From NCBI GenBank assembly GCA_023389575.1, contig JAEWEG010000043.1, positions 1 through 52,275 on the forward strand: DNA of 52,275 nt, read 5' to 3'. Under the pieces are notes generated by a model, which saw only the letters and a program-made list of their open reading frames with translations, did no database searches and was not told the origin of the DNA. Source of the DNA: Chloroflexota bacterium. GTDB lineage: Bacteria; Chloroflexota; Chloroflexia; Thermomicrobiales; UBA6265. Made by a program: the position numbers and the translations under genes. This document shows, in pieces, positions 41,306 through 48,257 of the stretch (position 1 is the stretch's first letter; every line of letters begins with the position of its first letter).

Positions 41306-41673
41306 ATCTCCTGAAACCCATCGCCGCTGGGGCCGGCAACACAGGCCAGCGCGGGACGTATCTGATTGACGACGGAACGCCTCTCGATTGTTCTGGCAAC
41401 TCCTCTCCGCGAAATCTGAAATATGGGGACCCTGGCCGTTGACATCTTTCATTTGGCACTCCGCGCGATCACGTCTATCGCACGGGGTTCTCGGTTTGGC
41501 AGTTGGCCGGTATCCTATGCAAACGGATTTGGGCTGTCAACAGGGAGAACCGTTGTTCATATCTGTGAACTCACGAGAGCCCACGCAGCGATTTCGTGCG
41601 GGTGGTTGATTGCAAGTGGCGAACGGACCAGGGCGACACGCCACTGGCGCGCCAACAGGAGATACGGGTCGAC
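41306..41673. promoter_or_regulatory. Divergent control region between sugar ABC operon and dehydrogenase
   Basis: No gene is seen in these 368 bases, which lie between divergent genes. TTGACATC near 41440 and TATCC-TATGCA near 41511-41521 are promoter-like fragments without a clean pair. The notable element is the palindrome at 41555-41570. Confidence 0.45.
41555..41570. promoter_or_regulatory. Candidate operator palindrome GTTCA-N6-TGAAC
   Basis: GTTCATATCTGTGAAC is a 5+5 inverted repeat with a 6-base centre in the divergent control region, placed to regulate the dehydrogenase or the ABC operon. IclR as the binder is an inference from context. Confidence 0.35.
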
Positions 41674-42672
41674 ATGAAGAATCTGCGCGTCGTTTTCCCA
41701 TCCGCCAACGTGGTCGAGTTGGAGGAAATGGATCTGGATACGTCCAACCTGGGTTCGCATGAGGTCGTGGTGCGAACGCACCGGACGCTCATCAGCCCGG
41801 GCACCGAGCTTGCTCGGTTGCAGGGCAAGCTGATGTTCGACTCGGAGGTTCCGCCGCCGTTTCCCATGCTCCAGGTTGGTTACGCGAATATCGGCACCGT
41901 GCTGGAAGCGGGTGCCGAGAGTGGCGTCTCGGCTGGAGACAGGGTCTACACAATGGGCCCGCACGCGACACTGGCCAGAGGCGACGTGCGCTCGATGCTG
42001 TGCGTGAAGGTTCCGGATGGCCTTTCCGACGAGGATGCGGTGTTCGCGCGGCTGGCGACGGTGTCGATGACCACGCTGGTGACCACCTTCGTCCGACCAG
42101 GAGACAAGGTGGCCGTGATGGGCCTGGGCCTGGTGGGGAACCTCGCGGCCCAGGTATTCCAGGCGAGCGGGTTCGAGGTCAACGCGTTCGACCTTTCCGA
42201 GAGCCGGCGCGAGATCGCGCGAGGCGCAGGTGTTCCCTCGGTGTTCGACGGGAGCCAGACCACGGAGTTCAGCCAGCACCATCGGCTGATCGTGGAGGCG
42301 ACAGGATCGGCGAAGGCGCTCGCGAGCTGCATGGACATGGCCGCTCCGGGCGGTGAGATCGTGATGATTGGCGCGCCATGGGGCGGAGATGCCAACAGCG
42401 TTCCGAGCAGCCAGATCACGCGGTTGCTGTTCTACCGGTTCCTCCGGCTGCGCAGTGGCTCGGAGTGGGAAATTCCGCGACAACCGGAAGCCCTGGTGAG
42501 CGGTTCCAATTACCAGAATTCGGTAACCGCCCTTAGGTGGCTGGCCGAGGGCCGGTTGAACGTGCAACCGCTGATTACCCACCGGATCACGCCGGATGGC
42601 GTGGTGGACGCCTACGCTGGACTGCGGAACACGCCTTCGGACTACCTGGGCGTGGTTATCGACTGGTCATAA
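41674..42672 (+). CDS. Medium-chain (zinc-type) alcohol or polyol dehydrogenase
   Basis: 332 residues from ATG 41674; AGGAG lies 12 bases upstream. VVRTHRTLISPGTELARLQGK replaces the usual Cys-containing catalytic loop, and VAVMGLGLVGNLAAQVFQASGFEVNAFDLSESRREIARGAG is the Rossmann NAD(P) site. Neither the catalytic nor the structural zinc Cys cluster is visible, so it may be a zinc-independent member. It is divergent from the sugar ABC operon and probably oxidises or reduces a sugar-derived intermediate; substrate unknown. Confidence 0.87.
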   Translation: MKNLRVVFPSANVVELEEMDLDTSNLGSHEVVVRTHRTLISPGTELARLQGKLMFDSEVPPPFPMLQVGYANIGTVLEAGAESGVSAGDRVYTMGPHATLARGDVRSMLCVKVPDGLSDEDAVFARLATVSMTTLVTTFVRPGDKVAVMGLGLVGNLAAQVFQASGFEVNAFDLSESRREIARGAGVPSVFDGSQTTEFSQHHRLIVEATGSAKALASCMDMAAPGGEIVMIGAPWGGDANSVPSSQITRLLFYRFLRLRSGSEWEIPRQPEALVSGSNYQNSVTALRWLAEGRLNVQPLITHRITPDGVVDAYAGLRNTPSDYLGVVIDWS

Positions 42673-42737
42673 GGGCACGAGTTCACGGGCGTTCCGCCCA
42701 GCATCCGGGCGGGGGTACACTCCCAGCATTCGGTGAG

Positions 42738-42766
42738 CCGGCTAGTCCTGCCCAGCGGGAAGCCGG
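42738..42766 (+). ncRNA. Structured leader before the GroEL-like gene (nested hairpin)
   Basis: CCGGC (42738-42742) can pair with GCCGG (42762-42766), enclosing CCTGC (42747-42751) with GCGGG (42755-42759; one G-T pair). It lies in the 127-base leader of the GroEL-like gene. It matches no riboswitch class I know and is not a CIRCE element. It could be a local hairpin only. Confidence 0.25.
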
Positions 42767-42832
42767 GATACGGAACGATGAAGAGGAACGGGTTAGAGAT
42801 TGATCAGGAGTGAAGCACGGCGCGTTCGGTCC

Positions 42833-44419
42833 ATGCCCGAATGTCATGACGCATTTGACCGGGGTGTGCGAGCGATCGTCGACGCGATCGGGCCAACCCT
42901 GGGGCCGGTTCCACGCATGGTGGCGGTGGAGCGGGCGGTTTCAAGCGTGGCTCCGGAGATCCTGGACAGTGGGGCCGTCATCGCGCGCCGGATAACGTCG
43001 CTCTCCAACCCCGACGAGGATCCGGGCGCGATGTTCATCCGGGGAGTTCTTCACCGGATATTCGAGGAAGTGGGGGATGGCACGGCGACGGCCGCGGTGC
43101 TGTTCGCGGCCGTGCTCGCCGGAGGACGGAAGGCCGTTGCCGCGGGCGTGCCCGTTCAACCGCTGCGCGGCCGCCTCGAACGGCTCGGTGACGATGTATA
43201 CCGGGCGGTGATGGCGCAGGCGCGACCGGTGACCCGCCAGGAGGTCCTCACCCGGGTGGCCGCCTCCGCCTGCCACGACGCCGAACTGGCCACCCTGCTC
43301 GGCGAGGCAATGGATGTGGTGGGCGAGCATGGGCAGATGAACACCCGCCCCAGCAACCGCCGGGAGTCGTGGCGAGAGTTCGTGCGTGGAAGCTTCTGGG
43401 AGAGCGGGCTGCTTTCGACCCCAGACTTCCGCGATCCCGTGGCGCGGCGAACGGAGATTCACGACGCGGCGGTGCTGCTGACCAACCTGGAAATCAACGA
43501 CCAGGCGGATGCCATCCGGATCCTGACCACCGTTCGGGAGACCGGCGCCGGTGGCCTCATCATATTGGCGAAGTCCATCTCCACGGAGGTGAAGGCGCTG
43601 CTCCATGCCAACAGCAACCTCCAGGCGTTCCCGGTTGTGGCGGTCAAGTCGCCGCCGCACAAGGAACGGGAGGCGCTGGAGGATCTCGCGGTAATGACCG
43701 GCGGCCGGCTGTTCCTCTCGGGAGCGGGCGCTACGCTGACCGGGGTGACCGCGGACAGCTTCGGGCAGGCGCGCACGGGCTGGGCGACCGGCAAACAGTT
43801 TGGACTGATAGGCGGGCAAGGCGACGTTCAAGCCATTCGCGCCCACGTGGCCGCGCTGGCCAATGCCCTCCGAAGTTCCCCACGAGACGAGACCAGTCAA
43901 AGCCTGGTGGAGCGCCTTGGCCGATTTCAGGGAGCCTCGGCCACCATCTGGGTCGGCGCCTCCACCGATTCGGAGGGCAAACACCGAACCAACGTGGCGG
44001 AGCGCGGAATCCGCGTGCTACGGCATGCGTTGCGCGATGGGGTGGTTCCCGGAGGTGGGGCCGTGCTGGCGCATGGTGGCGACCGACTGGAACGCCGGTT
44101 GGCGGAATCGACCGACGAGATCGAACGGTTCGCGCTGAAGATCGTGCGAGACGCGCTGCGAGCCCCGGCCGAAACGATTCTCCAGAATTCCGGCCGTGAA
44201 CCAGCCCTGGCGATCGATGCCATGCTCCGGGCGGGACCAACCGCTGGCGTCAACGCGCTCGACGGCATGCCAGTGGACATGTACGAGGCGGGAATCGTCG
44301 ATCCAGCAAGGGTGATCGCGACCGCGGCCAGGGGCGCCATCCGGTCGGCCGCGCTCGCGCTGTCGATCGACGTGGTGATCCATACACACTCCACCGAGAT
44401 CTCGGTGAACCCGGAGTAG
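42833..44419 (+). CDS. Divergent GroEL/HSP60-like chaperonin paralogue, probably ATPase-impaired
   Basis: 528 residues from ATG 42833; a TTG at 42800 would add 11, and neither has a clear SD. Chaperonin landmarks are GPTLGPVPRMV (GroEL VTLGPKGRNV), EVGDGTATAAVLF (GroEL GDGTTTATVLA, Asp82 here) and DGVVPGGGAVLAH (GroEL EGVVAGGGVAL). By eye, two catalytic positions differ: GroEL Asp52 aligns with Ser46 (next to Asp45), and Asp398 aligns with Arg391, 12 residues before GVVPGGG. The apical region is short and diverged, and the GGM-rich C-terminal tail is missing. It is followed by a propeller gene 9 bases away. Not the housekeeping GroEL; a specialised scaffold or chaperone role is inferred. Confidence 0.82.
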   Translation: MPECHDAFDRGVRAIVDAIGPTLGPVPRMVAVERAVSSVAPEILDSGAVIARRITSLSNPDEDPGAMFIRGVLHRIFEEVGDGTATAAVLFAAVLAGGRKAVAAGVPVQPLRGRLERLGDDVYRAVMAQARPVTRQEVLTRVAASACHDAELATLLGEAMDVVGEHGQMNTRPSNRRESWREFVRGSFWESGLLSTPDFRDPVARRTEIHDAAVLLTNLEINDQADAIRILTTVRETGAGGLIILAKSISTEVKALLHANSNLQAFPVVAVKSPPHKEREALEDLAVMTGGRLFLSGAGATLTGVTADSFGQARTGWATGKQFGLIGGQGDVQAIRAHVAALANALRSSPRDETSQSLVERLGRFQGASATIWVGASTDSEGKHRTNVAERGIRVLRHALRDGVVPGGGAVLAHGGDRLERRLAESTDEIERFALKIVRDALRAPAETILQNSGREPALAIDAMLRAGPTAGVNALDGMPVDMYEAGIVDPARVIATAARGAIRSAALALSIDVVIHTHSTEISVNPE

Positions 44420-44428
44420 GAACTGTAC

Positions 44429-45361
44429 ATGCCGTTGGATCCTTCCATTCACATCCTTGATATCGCCGTATCCCCCGCGTTCGACGCCGATGGCACCTGT
44501 TTCGCGGCGACCGATGCCGGGCCGTGGGCCACGTTCGATGGCGCCACCACGTGGACACCCGCCGTGCCGGAACTCGCCGATGGCGGCATCGCGACGACGG
44601 CCGTGGCCGTTTCACCGTCATTCGCCAGCGATGGGGTGGCGATGATGGCGATTACGGGTGGAGTTGGTGCGTCCTCCGATGGCGGGAAGACGTGGCGGTT
44701 TGCCCAATTGCCACTGCCCGCGCCCGTTGTCTCGTCGATCGCGTTTTCTCCCGCGTTCGAGCGGGATGCGGTCGCGTTCCTGGGGACCGTTCAGGACGGG
44801 GTGTTCCGGTCGGACGATGGCGGCGGGACGTGGGTTCCGTGGAACGCGGGGCTGCTGGACACGTCGGTGACGGCGCTCGCCGTCTCACCGAACTTCCAGG
44901 CCGATCAGACGCTGTTCGCCGGGACCACGACCGGGGTGTTTCGCAGCACCAACGGGGGCAGGCGGTGGGCGCCAGTCGATTTCCAGCCGGACTCCCACCC
45001 GCCGGTATCGGCACTTGGCGTTACCGACGACTCAGACAGCGGGTGTGCGATCTTCGCCGGAACCGAGACCGGGGCGTTGTGGTCATCGGCCGATATGGGT
45101 GAGACCTGGCGAGGGATTGGCGAGTACGCCGGTGGAGCGGTTCGGGTCATCGCCACCGGACCGGCGCGCGCCCAGGTGGCCGTGCTGGGGGAGGCGGCGC
45201 TGGTGCGTTCCGCCGATGGGGGAGAGCGGTGGACGGTCGCTGGCGATCTCCCGGTCGCGGTGGACGAGATCGTGGCGATCGCGGCGACTGGTTTGGCGGA
45301 CGGGTTGATCGCGGTGACAACCGCCGGGGACATCCCGCGGATTGAGGGTTCACAGCCCTGA
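44429..45361 (+). CDS. BNR/sortilin-type beta-propeller protein
   Basis: 310 residues from ATG 44429 with AGGA 7 bases upstream. It contains repeated Asp-box motifs (SSDGGKTWRF, SDDGGGTWVP, STNGGRRWAP, SSADMGETWRG, SADGGERWTV) alternating with VSPSFASDG or VSPNFQADQ strands, as in exo-sialidase-like and photosystem-stability-factor-like propellers. There is no signal peptide or TM, so it is probably cytoplasmic, and sialidase catalytic residues are not evident. Tight linkage (9 bases) to the GroEL-like gene suggests a client or partner relation. Confidence 0.85.
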   Translation: MPLDPSIHILDIAVSPAFDADGTCFAATDAGPWATFDGATTWTPAVPELADGGIATTAVAVSPSFASDGVAMMAITGGVGASSDGGKTWRFAQLPLPAPVVSSIAFSPAFERDAVAFLGTVQDGVFRSDDGGGTWVPWNAGLLDTSVTALAVSPNFQADQTLFAGTTTGVFRSTNGGRRWAPVDFQPDSHPPVSALGVTDDSDSGCAIFAGTETGALWSSADMGETWRGIGEYAGGAVRVIATGPARAQVAVLGEAALVRSADGGERWTVAGDLPVAVDEIVAIAATGLADGLIAVTTAGDIPRIEGSQP

Positions 45362-45370
45362 GACACATGC

Positions 45371-45796
45371 CTACCAGTCGGGCCAGAGCAAGGTCAGACC
45401 CGGGGCTGTGAGTTCCCCGGCGGTGACGACCCGTCGGTAGGTGTTGTTCACTTCGAGCACGTAGAACGGTGACGGGACAACCTGCATGGTGGCGACGGTG
45501 ACACACCGCCAATCGCCATCGGATGTCCGCCGCAAGGTGCCTTCGGTGGGGACGAATGACCCACCGTGGTCGTACTCGCTGGTGCGCACGACAAGCCGGT
45601 TGACGATCCTGGAGTCGAACGAGCAGCGGTCGCCTTCGTCACCCATGGCCTGGACAGGTCGGGACAGACCGATCTGGAAGGTGTGGGTCTCGTCCTCCTC
45701 ACCCGCGTACCGGTCGACCACCGCCCAGGCGGCCGCCATGATGAGCGCCCCCACGATGAATGGAACCACCAGGTACAGCCCACGGTGAGGGCTCAT
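45371..45796 (-). CDS. Single-pass membrane protein, third of three tandem paralogues
   Basis: 141 residues. An N-terminal TM helix (LYLVVPFIVGALIMAAAWAVV) is followed by an outside domain with RCSFDSRIVNRLVVRT, a second Cys in DWRCVTVATMQV and FYVLEVNNTYRRVVTAGEL. The start ATG overlaps the previous stop by 4 bases. The two Cys could form a disulfide. No recognised family. Convergent with the BNR gene, with a 9-base gap. Confidence 0.72.
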   Translation of the reverse strand: MSPHRGLYLVVPFIVGALIMAAAWAVVDRYAGEEDETHTFQIGLSRPVQAMGDEGDRCSFDSRIVNRLVVRTSEYDHGGSFVPTEGTLRRTSDGDWRCVTVATMQVVPSPFYVLEVNNTYRRVVTAGELTAPGLTLLWPDW

Positions 45797-46305
45797 CGGC
45801 TACTCCCATCAATGAAGACGCCCCGGTCATCCGCCGCGGGCGAGGCCGCGGGGACCGTGGAGGGAGCATCTTCCCAGGCGATCGGAATCGCGCCCGGGCC
45901 GAGTTGGTCGAGGTCGATCCGTCGCGGAGTGGCTCCGTTGGCTTGCACGAGGTAGTGCTCGGCCTCCGGGACCTCGAACTGAACCACCGCCTCGCAGCGC
46001 CAGGCTCCCGTCCCGGCGGCGTGTTCCAACTGGCCGCTGGTCGGCTGGTACGCGCCAAGAATGGTGTTCGGGCGGTCGCGGATCACGAGCTGGTTCCAGG
46101 GGTTGGTATCGAAGGAACAGGGATCGCCATCGCGAGAGCCCGCTGGCTGGGAGGGAACGTCCATCTGCAGGCGGACCCAGACGGTGACGGTATCCGAGGA
46201 TCCATCGGATTCCCGCGCCTCGCGCACGGCGAGCGCGCTCGCCAACACCAGCGCGACCAGAAGCACTCCCCCGGCGATACGCCGTGGTGACATTCGTGCG
46301 GTCAT
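45793..46305 (-). CDS. Single-pass membrane protein, second of three tandem paralogues
   Basis: 170 residues. TM helix RRIAGGVLLVALVLASALAV, then PCSFDTNPWNQLVIRD, WRCEAVVQFEVP and EHYLVQANGATPRRIDL in the same order as its neighbours. It overlaps both neighbouring genes by 4 bases (ATGA), so the three are translated as one operon. The C-terminal 30 residues are Pro/Ala/Ser-rich. No recognised family. Confidence 0.72.
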   Translation of the reverse strand: MTARMSPRRIAGGVLLVALVLASALAVREARESDGSSDTVTVWVRLQMDVPSQPAGSRDGDPCSFDTNPWNQLVIRDRPNTILGAYQPTSGQLEHAAGTGAWRCEAVVQFEVPEAEHYLVQANGATPRRIDLDQLGPGAIPIAWEDAPSTVPAASPAADDRGVFIDGSSR

Positions 46306-46802
46306 GGGACGGGCTCCGGCGTGGCGGACGGAGCGGTGGTGGGACTGAAATCGACTGGCTTAGCGTCGAACCAGTCGACTGGCAGTTCTCCCGCGTACAT
46401 CTCACGTGAGGTCACCACCCAGGAATACTGCTCGTTCACATGCAGGGTGTAGTATTCCGAAGCTGGAAGCTGGAATTCGGCATACACGATGCAATGCGCG
46501 ACGCCGTTCGGGTCCGTTTCGATGAGACCGGATTCCGGCCAGAAGGAGGCGACGATTTCGCCGCTGGCTTCGGTGATAACCACCTGGTTCCACGGTGACG
46601 TGTCGAACAGGCAGGGCTCGTCGTCGAGCGGGGAGGTATCCGTCGGGGCCAGCTCACGCACGATTTTCAGGCGGGCTTGGTGGGCGCCGGGAGTATCTCC
46701 GGAGTCGAGCTGGCTGCCGCCGAACCAGATGGCGGCCACGGTCGCCATTCCCAGGAGCAGCGACAGGATGCTGGCCACTCGCGTTGTTCCCAGTCCTCCC
46801 AT
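46302..46802 (-). CDS. Single-pass membrane protein, first of three tandem paralogues
   Basis: 166 residues from ATG 46802. TM helix VASILSLLLGMATVAAIWFGG, then PCLFDTSPWNQVVITE, AHCIVYAEFQLP and YYTLHVNEQYSWVVTSREM. The motifs C-x-F-D-(S/T), N-(R/Q)-(L/V)-V, and a second Cys about 35 residues later are shared by all three. The tail is Thr/Pro-rich. Its own SD is weak. Function unknown; probably displayed on the outer face of the membrane. Confidence 0.72.
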   Translation of the reverse strand: MGGLGTTRVASILSLLLGMATVAAIWFGGSQLDSGDTPGAHQARLKIVRELAPTDTSPLDDEPCLFDTSPWNQVVITEASGEIVASFWPESGLIETDPNGVAHCIVYAEFQLPASEYYTLHVNEQYSWVVTSREMYAGELPVDWFDAKPVDFSPTTAPSATPEPVP

Positions 46803-46946
46803 ACGTGTCCAATCACCCCAATGCCATGCGGAGGCACCCTGGTGCCGCTCCGTTGATGACCGCTGTTCATAAGGATGACGTTGTTTTCGCGTATGTCGTT
46901 CCGACCGCGGCCTGACGCACTCACCGGGCAGGGCGGCTGGCAGGAA

Positions 46947-47189
46947 CTAGTCCTGCCGCCTGGCCTCCTGGGCGGCCACCCGCTTTTCGAGCTGGAGAAG
47001 CACATCGGCGCCGGTGAAGGTGGACTCGGCCTGGAGCGCGGGGTGACGTTCGATCAGCAAGAGGTTGAGTCGTTCGTCCGGCTCCGTTTCGGCGGCCATG
47101 ACCATGAGCGTGTCGAGGATCAGCGCGGGATCATCCGCCTCGTCCATCAACATTTCGAGATCCATGTCCCACAGTTCATACCAGATCAT
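46947..47189 (-). CDS. Small acidic protein of unknown function
   Basis: 80 residues from ATG 47189 with GGAGG 5 bases upstream. Sequence MIWYELWDMDLEMLMDEADDPALILDTLMVM, then acidic and helical (PDERLNLLLIERHPALQAE, GADVLLQLEKRVAAQEARRQD). No TM or signal peptide. The strong SD and even composition support a real gene, in the same direction as the three paralogues downstream. Family not recognised. Confidence 0.62.
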   Translation of the reverse strand: MIWYELWDMDLEMLMDEADDPALILDTLMVMAAETEPDERLNLLLIERHPALQAESTFTGADVLLQLEKRVAAQEARRQD

Positions 47190-47363
47190 GAAGCCCTCCC
47201 TGATCGCGGCTCTTCACGGTGCGCTTAATTGTCGCACCACGTGGAGCCGGGTACCCGGTGGCCTTGACCATCACATACCGCTCATGCCAGGCGACGGCGT
47301 GCCGAACGGAACCGGACCTACAGACCCGCTGGCGCGGGCCGTCGGTCCATACATTCTGGGCGC

Positions 47364-47558
47364 CTCGATCTCGCGGACGACGAGCTGGCCAAGGTCCTTG
47401 AGGTGGACGTGACCTGGCACGAACTGGGTGAAGGAGTTGACGACGGCGATGATGGGCTTGCCGAAGTCGCCGTCCTTGACGCCGGTGGCTCGCCAGAGGC
47501 CGCGGGCTCCCACCATGTTGCGGCCGTGGGTGGTGGTTCGTGAGCGATAGGCGGGCAT
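47364..47558 (-). pseudogene. ilvD: 5' remnant of dihydroxy-acid dehydratase
   Basis: From ATG 47558 the first 65 residues follow IlvD: MPAYRSRTTTHGRNMVGARG, then LWRATGVKDGDFGKPIIAVV and NSFTQFVPGHVHLKDLGQLV. After VREIE the frame leaves the family and ends at 47271. The full enzyme is about 560-615 residues, so only about a tenth is left. The active-site and cluster Cys residues are gone, so it cannot be functional. The flanks (47190-47363 and 47559-47795) hold no intact gene. GGTGCG (47218-47223) and CGCACC (47233-47238) form a small hairpin beyond the breakpoint. Confidence 0.87.
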
Positions 47559-47795
47559 GGTGCTGGTGTCTTTCTCGGATGTGTACCCCAGCGAGGGGCG
47601 AGATGAGTGGAGGTGCGCCTTCCGCGTTGACCCAGCGGGACTGGAGCTTCACGGCGTGCAAGCCCGCCGGCTGGAGATGGCAGCCGCTGGCCGGACTGTT
47701 TTTGTAGATGGAGGAGGTGTGGAAACAATCGGGACAGGGAGTGACTTCAGTACCCCGCCTTCTGGAATGGCGCCCACGAGGCGGCCCTTCGCACT

Positions 47796-48257
47796 TTACT
47801 TAATGAAGAGCATCAATACGAGAATACCAACAAGCACTGTGAAGCCAATCCCCAGCCAAAGAAGCTTGCTCAGGTCTTTCTCCAGGCTGCCCATTCGCGA
47901 TTGGACCGCCATACCCAGTCCATCCAGCTGATCGCTCAATCCCTGCTGCGCACGGACTACTTCCCGCACACTGGTCGCGAGAGATTCCAGCATTTGCTGC
48001 TGCGTTTGAAAGTTCGTGGCATTTCGTGCCTCAGCCTCATCCAGTTTCAGGCCCTCCAGCAGATGAAGGCTCCTGGCGATATTTGCCGCTGTGAGATTGA
48101 TCGAGCGTCCAACATCAGAGTTCGTCTTCTGAAGCGTAGCGAGACTGCCCGCGACATCGCGCAACGTTTTGCCGGTAGACTCATACTCCCGGACTTCGGC
48201 GACCAAGGCTTCAAGTTGTCGTTCGTATTCATCCAATTGATTTGCTGGGGCAACCAT
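47796..48257 (-). CDS. Coiled-coil protein with C-terminal membrane anchor, partner of the RecQ-nuclease gene
   Basis: 153 residues. Long heptad-like helices (QLDEYERQLEALVAEVREYE, TLRDVAGSLATLQKTNSDVG, QQMLESLATSVREVVRAQQG, QSRMGSLEKDLSKLL) are followed by one C-terminal TM helix, LGIGFTVLVGILVLMLFI, and a single Lys. This tail-anchored coiled-coil plan suits a membrane sensor, tether or effector. ATG 48257 overlaps the helicase stop by one base (TAATG), with AGGAGG 6 bases upstream, so expression is tightly coupled. Composition is less GC-rich than the core genes. No family recognised. Confidence 0.82.
   Translation of the reverse strand: MVAPANQLDEYERQLEALVAEVREYESTGKTLRDVAGSLATLQKTNSDVGRSINLTAANIARSLHLLEGLKLDEAEARNATNFQTQQQMLESLATSVREVVRAQQGLSDQLDGLGMAVQSRMGSLEKDLSKLLWLGIGFTVLVGILVLMLFIK

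Noticed and set aside
46401..46410. CTCACGTGAG palindrome that resembles the parS core
   Set aside because: Only the CACGTG core fits; the outer bases needed for ParB (TGTTT and AAACA) are missing.
47559..47795. T-box-like fragment (GGGTCAACGCGGAAG on the minus strand) upstream of the ilvD stump
   Set aside because: It departs from the T-box antiterminator consensus in the central bases, and I cannot find a specifier stem or terminator partner.
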